From: Bacillota bacterium
Lineage (GTDB): Bacteria; Bacillota; Desulfotomaculia; Desulfotomaculales; Desulfohalotomaculaceae
Length of the DNA stretch: 64,000 nucleotides
Direction of reading: 5' to 3'
Assembly (NCBI GenBank): GCA_009711615.1
Contig: VENI01000005.1
Span: 558,001-622,000 of the forward strand
The translations under genes were made by a program, and so were the position numbers. Below, piece after piece: positions 37,249 to 47,214 of this stretch. The notes under the pieces were generated by a model, which was given only the letters and a program-made list of their open reading frames with translations, searched no databases and had not been told where the DNA came from. Position 1 is the stretch's first letter; every line of letters begins with the position of its first letter.

Positions 37249-38100
37249 TTAGAAGTTACTAAATTGCTGGATTTGTGGTGCTAATGACGACAAAAACCCT
37301 ATTAACAATATTGTGATTAGTACTAAGATGACAAACCCTGCTACCCATGGTGTAACAACTACTGCTAAGGCTCTGCCGGTGCTAAACTGGTGGACTTCCC
37401 TAAGGCCTAGTGTTAATAGTACAATTCCCCAGATTAACACAGCAATAGACATTATTATGGATAACGTAGAAATTATATTTGAATTAGATATTAACTCCAG
37501 CCCATTAAAAGGTATTAGTACTAGCGCGGGCAAACTTGCCAATCCGTAGACGGTAAAGGTGGTTACCGCTCTGCCCTTTCCACCAAAAAAGTCTGCAATT
37601 AAATGCAGTAGGGCACTATAGAAGAACCAGATAAGCACGTTAAATATAAAACCAATCATTGCCATGGCCGGTGCTGCTGTCTCTATGGCTGCCCTTACTC
37701 TAGGGCCCATTAAATCTGGATTCATACGGGCAAACTCTGTGTCTGTGGAAAAGGTGCCCATTATGGCCAGAACCAGATTCAGACTTAAAACCAGCAATAT
37801 AGTTGTACCCACCGGCGGTAATTCTGCTACCCGGCGGTAGGTCTTTACCGGTGAAAAAAGGATGCCGTAAAGCAAATCCAGCAGTGAGAGTTTCACCGGG
37901 GTTTTTTCTACTTCAAGGTCTACCTCTGGTAATTTATTTTGGGGTTCCAGCCACTGGTTGTTGGTAGAAATGGGTTCGTTTATTTTTTCTTCCGGCGGTT
38001 CGTTAAGATCTATTTCTGTTCTATCTGGGGCTTCCCCCTCTAACCATTGTTCGTTTTTATTTTTGTTAGGGGCCTGGTTTTCGGTCACAGTTAACAACAA
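37249..38100 (-). CDS. Yip1-like membrane protein
   Basis: The 283 residues have a hydrophilic, Glu/Pro/Asn-rich N-terminus of about 70 residues in which the motif NEQWLE / NNQWLEPQNK recurs, then about five membrane helices (about 100-118, 145-165, 172-190, 205-225, 240-265) with the Yip1 pattern LLYGILFSPVKTYRRVAELPPVGTTI. Bacterial Yip1-domain proteins are uncharacterised. It separates sppA from spo0F and has no obvious partner. Confidence 0.75.
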   Translation of the reverse strand: MLLTVTENQAPNKNKNEQWLEGEAPDRTEIDLNEPPEEKINEPISTNNQWLEPQNKLPEVDLEVEKTPVKLSLLDLLYGILFSPVKTYRRVAELPPVGTTILLVLSLNLVLAIMGTFSTDTEFARMNPDLMGPRVRAAIETAAPAMAMIGFIFNVLIWFFYSALLHLIADFFGGKGRAVTTFTVYGLASLPALVLIPFNGLELISNSNIISTLSIIMSIAVLIWGIVLLTLGLREVHQFSTGRALAVVVTPWVAGFVILVLITILLIGFLSSLAPQIQQFSNF

Positions 38101-38113
38101 CCTTTCGTTGAAA

Positions 38114-38178
38114 TTCAGTAGTTAGTAGTTAGGAGATGAAAAAGCAGGAGTCAGTAGTTAGTAGTTAGGAGTTAGAAT
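38114..38178. repeat. Heptamer arrays upstream of sppA region
   Basis: Direct units at 38114-38136 and 38146-38178. A complement arm at 38355-38375 ends near the sppA stop codon. The two enclose the REP pair at 38208-38283. Confidence 0.75.
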
Positions 38179-38207
38179 TTGGAGTTATTCTTTGTGGTCA
38201 TTTTTAT

Positions 38208-38283
38208 TCCGATGAATCGGACCCCTACTGCCTTTTAATCATATTTTAAATATGTCTCTGTAGGGGCTTGATTTATCAAGCCC
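38208..38283. repeat. Inverted pair of REP-like hairpins
   Basis: Left copy 38208-38228 (TCCGAT, GA, ATCGGA, CCCCTAC). Right copy 38260-38283 reversed (GTAG, GGGCTTGAT, TT, ATCAAGCCC). Confidence 0.75.
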
Positions 38284-38383
38284 TTGGCTAAACATTTACC
38301 TTCTATGATTAACTATAGCTTTACATGCTGTCAGACTACGAAATTTGGAGGATTTTCTCCTATCTCCTATCTCCTTTAAGCAC

Positions 38384-39319
38384 TTACTGATGTTCTGGTA
38401 ACAACAGCATTCCGTAATCCGGTAGTAGTCCTAGTTTCTGTAAGTTTAATTTATTTGCATTTTTCATCTCGGTTAGAAACTCGTCCCAGAATGTTCTGGG
38501 GCTTAGGTTTACCACTGATGGATCTCCTTCTATTCCCGCCATGTCAGCAGCGGTTTGGACAGCCTTATGCATGTCACCCAATTCGTCCACTAATCCTTTT
38601 TCCAGTGCCTGACGGCCGGTAAAAACTCTACCGTCGGCTAACTTTTTTACTTGTTCCATATCCATGTCTCTGCCTCGGGATACCACGTTTAAGAACTGGT
38701 CGTAAATGTCGTTTATCATACTTTGGAAAATCTCACGTTCTTCTTCTGTTACATCCCTTACTTCTGAACCCATGTCTTTGTGGGGTCCGCTTTTAAACAC
38801 GTTATTATCAATACCGACCATGTCATATAAACCCTGCAGGTCAGTGGTTCTCATGATTACACCAATGCTACCGGTCATGGTAGCGGGGTTGGCTACTATA
38901 GTATCGGTTTCGCAGGATATCCAATAGGCACCGGAAGCGGCTGAGTCGGCCATGTAGGCCACAACTTTTTTCCCTGCCTTACGCAGTCTTCTAATTTCGT
39001 TACCTATCTCCAGTGAACCGGCAGCACTACCACCGGGACTGTTTATGTACAACACCACCGCTTTTATCTGTGGATTTTCTCTGGCATCCTGCAGTTGTGA
39101 GATAATCGTTTGTGACCCGGCATTTACAGCACCGGTAAACCCTCCGCTACTTCCTCCGGTTGTAATGACGCCACTAATATGTATTATACCTATTTCTCCC
39201 TCGCCACTGTTATCACCGGCAACTCTATCTAAACCAGTCTTATCTCTAAATAGCCCCACTGCGATTAATGTTAATAATACTACTCCAATAATTGCACCGG
39301 CTATAATCTTTTTTTTCAA
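38384..39319 (-). CDS. sppA: Signal peptide peptidase SppA
   Basis: A membrane-anchored S49 serine peptidase that degrades leftover signal peptides. The 311 residues start with one membrane helix (about 4-23, IIAGAIIGVVLLTLIAVGLF). The catalytic Ser is in MADSAASGAYWIS near 130 and the Lys should be in the VFKSGPHKDMGS segment near 180. SPGGSAAGSLEIGNEI forms the oxyanion region. It is the short, single-repeat form typical of Gram-positives. It is downstream of pyrG behind a hairpin terminator. Confidence 0.93.
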   Translation of the reverse strand: MKKKIIAGAIIGVVLLTLIAVGLFRDKTGLDRVAGDNSGEGEIGIIHISGVITTGGSSGGFTGAVNAGSQTIISQLQDARENPQIKAVVLYINSPGGSAAGSLEIGNEIRRLRKAGKKVVAYMADSAASGAYWISCETDTIVANPATMTGSIGVIMRTTDLQGLYDMVGIDNNVFKSGPHKDMGSEVRDVTEEEREIFQSMINDIYDQFLNVVSRGRDMDMEQVKKLADGRVFTGRQALEKGLVDELGDMHKAVQTAADMAGIEGDPSVVNLSPRTFWDEFLTEMKNANKLNLQKLGLLPDYGMLLLPEHQ

Positions 39320-39390
39320 ATATTACACCCCCGTATTATTAATATTAGTTTTCACTGTAATTACTGAGTTAATTCTCTTGCATAAAATAA

Positions 39391-39416
39391 CAGCTTTGGC
39401 GTTTTTCACCAAAGCT
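39391..39416 (-). terminator. Hairpin behind pyrG
   Basis: CAGCTTTGG, loop of 9, CCAAAGCTG with TTATTTTAT on the minus strand; the T-run is weak. Confidence 0.65.
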
Positions 39417-39431
39417 GCTTGTTTCTCCTGC

Positions 39432-41057
<1,626 letters not shown>

Positions 41058-41126
41058 CTATATGTAAGAAATTCTGTAAAATCCACCTGTATAATTTTAT
41101 AGCTTAGTTAATGGGGTGTCAATAGA

Positions 41127-41306
41127 TTAACGCAGTAACCCCAAACGGTTGGCCAAAAGATAACCTAAAAATATTCCCACTATACCCGTCACCCCGGCCA
41201 GTGTTGGTGGTGCAGGTATAGGTAATTTAAAGCGGGCAAATATTACCCCAACTATAAGCCCTGTAATCAGAGCCAAGCCTGCTTCTTTAAATTGCTCCAA
41301 ATCCAT
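41127..41306 (-). CDS. XapX/DUF1427-like small membrane protein
   Basis: The 59-residue protein has two membrane helices with the XapX pattern GLALITGLIVGVIFARFKLPIPAPPTLAGVTGIVGIFLGYLLANRL. The function of the family is unknown. I start at the ATG at 41306 with GGAGGGG six bases upstream, not at the in-frame TTG at 41327. It stands alone between pyrG and argS. Confidence 0.8.
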   Translation of the reverse strand: MDLEQFKEAGLALITGLIVGVIFARFKLPIPAPPTLAGVTGIVGIFLGYLLANRLGLLR

Positions 41307-41405
41307 GGCAAGCCCCTCCAGTTTCAAGTACGAGGTTCGATGATCGAGATTCGAACCGTTTTTTTTACGACAAAATTATCTCTTTACGATACGTTATTTA
41401 CAGTA

Positions 41406-41428
41406 GGTCCGATGAATCGGACCCCTAC
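41406..41428. repeat. REP-like hairpin and GCATGC motifs behind argS
   Basis: GGTCCGAT, GA, ATCGGACC, CCTACAG. It is followed at 41433-41463 by GCATGC/ACATGC palindromes. Confidence 0.75.
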
Positions 41429-41468
41429 AGATGTGCATGCAAATTACATGCATAATAACATGCAAAAA

Positions 41469-43154
41469 TCACATTTTTTCTGGTGCTGAAACGCCGATTA
41501 GGCGTAGTGCGTTGCGCAGTACAACTCCGGTGGAGTGGGCCAGTACTAGTCTTGCGGCTGATTGTTGTTGGTCTTCTACTATTACTCGGTGGCTGTTATA
41601 AAAACTATGGAACAGCCCGGCCAGTTCGTGTAGGTACTTGGCTATGCGGTGTGGGGCCATGGTGTTGGCCGCCATTGTTACTTCCACCGGGAAGTCAGCC
41701 AGTTTTCTTATTAGATCTGTTTCTTGCTCATCCTGCAACAATGATAGGTCTACATCTTTAGCAGATACTTTCTTCCCGCCCTGTTCTTCTAACTGGCGAA
41801 AGATGCTACAGATACGTGCATGGGCATATTGGATATAGAAAACTGGGTTTTCGTTGGTTTGGGATTTGGCCAAGTCTAGGTCAAATTCCAAATGGCTGTC
41901 TGGGCTGCGCATGATGAAGAAGTAACGGGCGGCATCTTTGCCCACTTCCTCCACCAGCTCTGACAGGGTGACAAATTGGCCAGTGCGTTTAGACATGCGC
42001 ACCATTTCTCCCCCGCGCAGCAGGCGCACTAATTGCATCAGAATAATCTCAAGGCTATCTCTACTATATCCCACCGCTTCCATGGAACCCTTCATACGGT
42101 TCACGTGGCCATGGTGATCTGCACCCCAGATATTAATTACTTTATCGAAACCTCGGTCAAATTTATTTTTGTGATAGGCAATATCGGCTGCAAAGTAGGT
42201 GGGAATTCCGTTTGATCGTACCACCACTTCGTCTTTTTCATCACCAAACTTGGTGGCCTTAAACCACAGCGCATCTTCATTTTCGTATATGTATCCGTTT
42301 TGCTGTAACTCTTTTATGGTTTCTTCTATGGCACCGGATTGATGCAGGGTTTGCTCGGAAAACCAGTTATCATATACTACGCCAAAGTCTAACAGGCCAT
42401 TTTTAATCTTATTTATTTTTTCATTTAAAGCATATTCAACTAGTTCTTCACGTCGCTTAGTCGGGTCGGCTGTTAAATATTTATCACTATGTTTATCTAT
42501 GAAATTTTTCACTGTTTCTATTAAATCTTCACCGTGGTAGCCTTCTTCCGGCACCGGCACATCTTGATCCAATTGCTGCAGATAGCGGGCTTCTAAGGAT
42601 TTGCCGAAATTTTCAATTTGATTTCCGGCATCATTTATGTAATATTCCCGTTGTACTTCATAACCGGCAAATTCTAGCACAGAGGCTAAACTGTCACCAA
42701 GGGCAGCCCCTCTAGCGTTACCCATGTGCAGTAACCCGGTGGGGTTAGCGCTAACAAATTCTACTTGAATTTTTACTCCCTCACCTATTTCCACACTACC
42801 ATATTGCTTACCCTGTTCCTCGATTTGGGGTAGTACTTGGTGAATCCAGTTTGGTGTCATATAAAAATTAATAAAGCCAGGACCAGCAATATCAACTTTT
42901 TCCACCTCGGTCCCAGCCAATTGCACGTTATTTACAATTATTTCAGCTAGTTTTCTAGGTGCGTTTTTTGCAGGTTTGGCCAGCATCAAAGCCAAGTTGG
43001 TGGCAAAGTCTCCGTGACCTTTTTCCCGGGGCACTTCCACCACAAACTCGGGCACGGTTAACTGAGGCATTTCACCCTGCTCCACTGCTTTTTCTACAGC
43101 TTGCTTTAGCACCTGCGCTAACTGCTGTTGGTTCTTTTCAACAATACCGCTCAT
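41469..43154 (-). CDS. argS: Arginyl-tRNA synthetase
   Basis: A class I aminoacyl-tRNA synthetase of 561 residues. The N-terminal Add-1 domain has EVPREKGHGDFATNLAL. The HIGH-like motif is in TGLLHMGNARGAALGDSLA near 132, the KMSKS-like motif reads VRMSKRTGQFV near 375, and the DALR anticodon-binding domain ends the protein (YHELAGLFHSFYNSHRV, ALRLIGVSAPEKM). Normal length. Its 5' end follows the dsrD terminator. Confidence 0.97.
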   Translation of the reverse strand: MSGIVEKNQQQLAQVLKQAVEKAVEQGEMPQLTVPEFVVEVPREKGHGDFATNLALMLAKPAKNAPRKLAEIIVNNVQLAGTEVEKVDIAGPGFINFYMTPNWIHQVLPQIEEQGKQYGSVEIGEGVKIQVEFVSANPTGLLHMGNARGAALGDSLASVLEFAGYEVQREYYINDAGNQIENFGKSLEARYLQQLDQDVPVPEEGYHGEDLIETVKNFIDKHSDKYLTADPTKRREELVEYALNEKINKIKNGLLDFGVVYDNWFSEQTLHQSGAIEETIKELQQNGYIYENEDALWFKATKFGDEKDEVVVRSNGIPTYFAADIAYHKNKFDRGFDKVINIWGADHHGHVNRMKGSMEAVGYSRDSLEIILMQLVRLLRGGEMVRMSKRTGQFVTLSELVEEVGKDAARYFFIMRSPDSHLEFDLDLAKSQTNENPVFYIQYAHARICSIFRQLEEQGGKKVSAKDVDLSLLQDEQETDLIRKLADFPVEVTMAANTMAPHRIAKYLHELAGLFHSFYNSHRVIVEDQQQSAARLVLAHSTGVVLRNALRLIGVSAPEKM

Positions 43155-43218
43155 AATATATAGGCAACCTCCTTACAGGCAATTATCTATTCAACTCCTG
43201 TAATTTTACAATAATATA

Positions 43219-43253
43219 CAAAAAAAATAAAGAGCAGGTTTATCCTGCTCTTT
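43219..43253 (-). terminator. Terminator of the dsrA-dsrB-dsrD operon
   Basis: AAAGAGCAGG, loop ATAAA, CCTGCTCTTT followed by an A/T run with eight T residues on the minus strand. Confidence 0.9.
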
Positions 43254-43263
43254 ATAATTACTA

Positions 43264-43470
43264 TTAACCTTTAGGAGTATGGTCTTTACCAGCTAAGGTA
43301 ATATAGGAAGTGCCGATGTAAAGATATTCTACTTTACCTTCTTTGGCTAAGGCGGAGCAAGCCTTATCAACGGCCCGCTTTTTCTCGCCAATTTTATCGG
43401 CAATTTCCCTGGACTTGGCCTTGCTTACGGTACCCAAATACTCCAGAATTTTTGCTTGTATTTCTTCCAT
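43264..43470 (-). CDS. dsrD: DsrD, activator of dissimilatory sulfite reductase
   Basis: The 68-residue winged-helix protein (EEIQAKILEYLGTVSKAKSREIADKIGEKKRAVDKACSALAKEGKVEYLYIGTSYITLA) matches the length and fold of DsrD, which is encoded behind dsrAB in sulfate reducers and allosterically stimulates DsrAB. The dsrB-dsrD gap (80 bases) holds the hairpin ACCACAT-AA-ATGTGGT at 43497-43512, which may adjust relative expression. The start has AGGTGG-like sequence upstream. Its presence argues for the reductive, not sulfur-oxidising, type of Dsr system. Confidence 0.93.
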   Translation of the reverse strand: MEEIQAKILEYLGTVSKAKSREIADKIGEKKRAVDKACSALAKEGKVEYLYIGTSYITLAGKDHTPKG

Positions 43471-43550
43471 GGAAAACTCACCACCTATTGATCTCTACCA
43501 CATAAATGTGGTGTTAAACGGTAGTTTATCTGCTTATCGCGGCTTCTATT

Positions 43551-44609
43551 CTACCACTTAAATTGAGTGGTGGAACGGAAGGTTGTTACAGCATGAGTAA
43601 AGTCGTCGATGTGCTTGTCGGTAAAGTCGAGACCGGAGATCTCGAAGAACTTCTCCCAACCAATGCGCTCAATCCACTCACCCATTCTTTCGCCTTTCTT
43701 AGCATTGGCTGCATATACTTCAACCAATTGCTTAACTGACTCAACAACTTCCGGCCAACGCGGAGGGTTGTTAGGCAGAAATGGAACAGCCAGACGAGAG
43801 AACATCGGTGCTGAACGTGCGTTTGATACTTTACCACCAACCCAGATGGACACAGCGTCGTTCTCTGGATCAATGATGTGGATTGATGGACACATGGTGT
43901 AGCAGTTACCACAGTACATGCAACGCTCTTCTTTAATTTCAACTGACTTCAGTTTTGGATTTGGACGAATAGCTGCAGTTGGGCAGCTGGCGATTACTGT
44001 TGGGATCTCACAGGAGCTCTTCAGTGATTCATGGTTAACTGTAGGAACTTTTCTGTGGATACCGAGAATAGCGATGTCGGAACAGTGAACTGCACCGCAC
44101 ATGTTTAGACAGCAAGCCAAGGAAATTCTCAGCTTAGCAGGTAGCTTCATGGTTTCAAAGTACTCAAACAGTTCGTCCATTACTGCCTTCACGATACCGG
44201 AAGCATCGGTAGCAGGAGTATGGCAGTGTACCCAACCTTGAGTGTGAACCATGTTAGAGATGGAGTTACCAGTACCACCAACAGGTAGTTCTTTTTCCTT
44301 CAATTCTGCTAGCAGTGGCTCAACGTTTTCTTCCTTGCCAAGCAAGAATTCAACGTTGTGACGGCTTGTAAATCTCAGGTAACCATCACAATACTTATCA
44401 GCCAAATCGCAGAGATCGCGAATGAAATAGATACTTACCAGTCTTGGTGAACCTACACGTACGGTGAACAGTTTGTCACCAGTCTCTGATACGTGTACCA
44501 GTACACCAGGCTTTAGGATCTCGTGGTACTTCCACTTACCATAGTTTTCTTTGATGATCGGCGGAAGCATTTGTTCGTAATGCGGAGGGCCGATATCTGT
44601 TTTAGCCAT
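43551..44609 (-). CDS. dsrB: Dissimilatory sulfite reductase beta subunit
   Basis: The 352 residues have the DsrB layout: [25 protein letters not shown] (about 112-136), the siroheme/[4Fe-4S] cysteines in [15 protein letters not shown] (about 163-177), and a ferredoxin insertion [11 protein letters not shown]...[16 protein letters not shown] (about 208-245). DsrB pairs with DsrA in a2b2 and reduces sulfite with electrons delivered partly through DsrC. It follows dsrA after 73 bases and precedes dsrD. Confidence 0.97.
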   Translation of the reverse strand: MAKTDIGPPHYEQMLPPIIKENYGKWKYHEILKPGVLVHVSETGDKLFTVRVGSPRLVSIYFIRDLCDLADKYCDGYLRFTSRHNVEFLLGKEENVEPLLAELKEKELPVGGTGNSISNMVHTQGWVHCHTPATDASGIVKAVMDELFEYFETMKLPAKLRISLACCLNMCGAVHCSDIAILGIHRKVPTVNHESLKSSCEIPTVIASCPTAAIRPNPKLKSVEIKEERCMYCGNCYTMCPSIHIIDPENDAVSIWVGGKVSNARSAPMFSRLAVPFLPNNPPRWPEVVESVKQLVEVYAANAKKGERMGEWIERIGWEKFFEISGLDFTDKHIDDFTHAVTTFRSTTQFKW

Positions 44610-44682
44610 TTACGTCACCTCTCCCCGTACAAATTATTTATAATAATTTAAAATATTTTTTAATCAAATTGTTTAAGGTTAA

Positions 44683-45876
44683 TTACTTAACCTCTTCAGG
44701 CCACCAGAACACGTATGGATTAGCACGTGGACGGTATACCATTTGTGGGATTGGATCCAGTTCAGCGGCACGCAGGAAGTTACGCATACCGAGACGGCAG
44801 ATGGTTTCACCCACACGCTCACGAACCTTACCGTTCTCATCCCACCAGTCCCAGATCTTGTCCAGAAGGTCTTTAACTTCTTCGTAATTGTTATCCTTTT
44901 TCATTTCCATGAAAGGTACGAGTACCCAACCCAGGAATGCGGACTGTAGAATGGTAGCTTTACCACCGATAAGGATGGAAGCACCTTTTTCTTTACCAGG
45001 GCGCAACGCCTTAGGCATAACGTTGATGCAGTGCATGCAACGAACACATTCTTTGTTGTCAATTTTCAGTTCGTTACCATCCCAGCTCATAGCAGCGGTT
45101 GGGCAACGATCAATTACTAGGTCTTCAAGCTCTAGACCGTTCTTAACGTACTCACGTACGCCTTCTTGATCTACTTGCAGATCATCTTTCCAAGTACCGA
45201 TGATAGCAAAGTCGGAACGTGCGATTGATGCTACACAGTCGTTAGCACAACCAGATACCTTAATCTTGAACTTGTAAGGCCACATTGGACGGTGCAATTC
45301 ATCTTGGAATTCGTTAGTCAGGTTGTGACAAATATCCATTGCATCAATACATGAATACTCACAACGAGCCATACCACAGCAGCAGCTAGGTGTACGCAGG
45401 TCGGAACCTGAACCACCGAGGTCGAAACCTTGTTCACTGAACTCATCAAAAATAGGCTGTAGTTCTTCAGTTTTAGTACCCAACAATACGATGTCACCTG
45501 TTGAGCCGTGCAAGTTAGTTAGACCACTACCACGCTTTTCCCAAAGGTCACATATGGTACGCAAAGATTTGGTGTTGTAGAACCAACCACTGGGTTGATT
45601 CAGACGTACAGTGTGGAATTCTGAAACGTTAGGGAATTGTTCTGGCATGTCAGTGTAACGTCCAATTACACCACCACCATAACCCATAACACCAACGATA
45701 CCGCCGTGTTTCCAGTGTCCTTTTTTCTCTTCGTAGGACACCTCTAACAGACCAAGAAGGTCTTGGGCGGCGGGCTTTTCAGGAACCATTCTCTTGATTT
45801 CAGTTACAAAGCTTGGCCACGGTCCTGCTTCCAATTGATCCAAGAGTGGAGTCTTGGAATCTGCCATTAAGCTCAC
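44683..45876 (-). CDS. dsrA: Dissimilatory sulfite reductase alpha subunit
   Basis: The 397 residues carry the DsrA signatures: [27 protein letters not shown] (about 150-178), [10 protein letters not shown] (about 210-219) for the catalytic siroheme-[4Fe-4S] centre, and a ferredoxin region with RCPTAAM and [18 protein letters not shown] (about 258-292). As in known DsrA proteins, the last ferredoxin Cys is replaced by the one in RCPTAAM. The start has GGAGGTGAGC in front. A promoter-like sequence with an inverted repeat lies about 200 bases upstream. Confidence 0.97.
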   Translation of the reverse strand: MSLMADSKTPLLDQLEAGPWPSFVTEIKRMVPEKPAAQDLLGLLEVSYEEKKGHWKHGGIVGVMGYGGGVIGRYTDMPEQFPNVSEFHTVRLNQPSGWFYNTKSLRTICDLWEKRGSGLTNLHGSTGDIVLLGTKTEELQPIFDEFSEQGFDLGGSGSDLRTPSCCCGMARCEYSCIDAMDICHNLTNEFQDELHRPMWPYKFKIKVSGCANDCVASIARSDFAIIGTWKDDLQVDQEGVREYVKNGLELEDLVIDRCPTAAMSWDGNELKIDNKECVRCMHCINVMPKALRPGKEKGASILIGGKATILQSAFLGWVLVPFMEMKKDNNYEEVKDLLDKIWDWWDENGKVRERVGETICRLGMRNFLRAAELDPIPQMVYRPRANPYVFWWPEEVK

Positions 45877-46038
45877 CTCCAGTTTTTTTCAATGGGACAG
45901 CCTTGCTGCCCAACATAAAGTATAAAAGCTAAAGCCTGAACCCATCTTAGGCATTAAAGTGGGACGAGTTTGTGTTTGTTGTGCCAACTCGCCTCATCTG
46001 CCTTAAAACAGTTTTCAGACACAGCTACCTCCCTACAG

Positions 46039-46056
46039 TGCGCTTTTGAAAGCACA
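46039..46056. promoter_or_regulatory. Inverted repeat in the dsrA leader
   Basis: TGCGCTTT, TG, AAAGCACA: 8-bp arms with one mismatch, within the predicted dsrAB leader of about 200 bases. It could be an operator or an mRNA hairpin. Confidence 0.4.
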
Positions 46057-46064
46057 ATGTATGA

Positions 46065-46122
46065 TTGTACACGTTTGTGACTTGCATGTACAAAGTTTAA
46101 CATCTTACAATTAGTCTGTCAA
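46065..46122 (-). promoter_or_regulatory. Candidate dsrAB promoter with overlapping operator
   Basis: On the minus strand TTGACA (46122-46117) and TAAACT (46099-46094) are 17 bases apart, a good match to a housekeeping promoter. Directly behind the -10 box an inverted repeat TTGTACA-15-TGTACAA (46093-46065) would cover the transcription start, fitting repression by a dimeric regulator. No other gene is seen in this 353-bp gap. Confidence 0.55.
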
Positions 46123-46207
46123 CTGGCAAACTATCGAGCAAACAGGTAAATTTTTCAACAGTGAGAATTTTAAGAATATTGCATACTTCATGCATGAGTT
46201 ATTTGGG

Positions 46208-46244
46208 GTCAGGAGTTAGTAGTGAGGAGTTAGGAGTTAGAATT
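46208..46244. repeat. Heptamer array overlapping the 3' end of the four-helix-bundle gene
   Basis: Units TTAGTAG, TGAGGAG, TTAGGAG, TTAGAAT. The last four codons and stop of the gene lie in the array. Confidence 0.8.
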
Positions 46245-46595
46245 AAGAATGCCTTTAGAATATGCTTCTAGTAACTTTCTAACCTCTTGTAAGAGGATGT
46301 CTGGATCTGAAATATCGCTGTAACCAAGATCCTTTGTAAGGATAAGATAGTATTGACATTCTTCAGCTGAACCCTGGGCCATATTCAAAAAGCGGATTTT
46401 ATCTGTTTTGCCGCGTTTCCTAAATCCCTCGGCGATGTTCGCTGCTATTGAAATAGCAGCCCGCCTGAACTGCGAAGATAACCCATATATCTCGCTCTTA
46501 GGAAAATCACCTGTTAAGCGGTATACACTAAGCACAAATCGATGTGCTTTTTGCCATACAACCAAATCTTCAAATGACTTTGCAGGTTCCCTCAT
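46230..46595 (-). CDS. Four-helix bundle protein (S23/IVP family)
   Basis: The 121-residue protein shows FEDLVVWQKAHRFVLSVYRLTGDFPKSEIYGLSSQFRRAAISIAANIAEGF, the hallmark of the 23S rRNA intervening-sequence protein family. Homologues occur inside rRNA intervening sequences but also alone in genomes. No rRNA is present here. The last residues NSNS and the stop are written in heptamer repeat sequence, and complement-orientation heptamers (46600-46635) lie in front of the start, so the gene is bracketed by opposed repeat arms. Function is unknown. Confidence 0.88.
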   Translation of the reverse strand: MREPAKSFEDLVVWQKAHRFVLSVYRLTGDFPKSEIYGLSSQFRRAAISIAANIAEGFRKRGKTDKIRFLNMAQGSAEECQYYLILTKDLGYSDISDPDILLQEVRKLLEAYSKGILNSNS

Positions 46596-46599
46596 TTTT

Positions 46600-46635
46600 T
46601 TCTCCTAACTCCTATCTCCTAACTCCTATCTCCTG
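46600..46635. repeat. Heptamer array, inverted arm between iorB and the four-helix-bundle gene
   Basis: Units CTAACTC, CTATCTC, CTAACTC, CTATCTC in complement orientation, next to the iorB stop codon (46639). Confidence 0.8.
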
Positions 46636-46638
46636 TAC

Positions 46639-47214
46639 TTATAAGTTATACCCTGCTGCAAAGGCCTTTTGGTTTACTTCCAGGAACTTGTTTGGCACCA
46701 CTTCCTCCAGCGCTTGTTCCCAGGTTTCTCTTTCAATGGGCATGTGCTTGGCCAATACACCTAGTAGTACTACATTAGCTGTTCTAGGGTTACCGCATTC
46801 TACAGCCATGTCCAATGCATCTATCACTTCACTATTATGCACTTTTCTTTTAATATATTCTAATATACCACCGGGATATTCTGCGACTCCAATTAGTACC
46901 GGTACCGGTGCAATTTCTTGGTTGTTAATGATTACAGTCCCTTCTGGCTTCAGGTAGGAGAGCCAGCGTAAGGCTTCTAATTTTTCAAATGATAGTATTA
47001 CATCGGCGCCAGTTTCAGTTATCAGTGGTGAATTTACTTCTTCAGCAAGACGAAGCTGGCTGACAACACTTCCGCCCCGTTGAGCCATGCCTTTTATCTC
47101 TGATACTTTGATATCGTAACCTTTCTTTTGGGCGGCCTTGGACAGCACTTTGGTGGCCAGCAGGGTACCTTGCCCCCCTACTCCAACCAGCATTACGTCA
47201 AAGGGTTTAAGCAT
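46639..47214 (-). CDS. iorB: Indolepyruvate ferredoxin oxidoreductase beta subunit
   Basis: The 191-residue gamma-type domain of 2-oxoacid:ferredoxin oxidoreductases, with VMLVGVGGQGTLLATKVLSKAA at the N-terminus and SEIKGMAQRGGSVVSQLRL near 40. It pairs with IorA in the oxidative decarboxylation of aryl pyruvates to aryl-acetyl-CoA with reduction of ferredoxin. Its start overlaps the iorA end by eight bases. Confidence 0.93.
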   Translation of the reverse strand: MLKPFDVMLVGVGGQGTLLATKVLSKAAQKKGYDIKVSEIKGMAQRGGSVVSQLRLAEEVNSPLITETGADVILSFEKLEALRWLSYLKPEGTVIINNQEIAPVPVLIGVAEYPGGILEYIKRKVHNSEVIDALDMAVECGNPRTANVVLLGVLAKHMPIERETWEQALEEVVPNKFLEVNQKAFAAGYNL

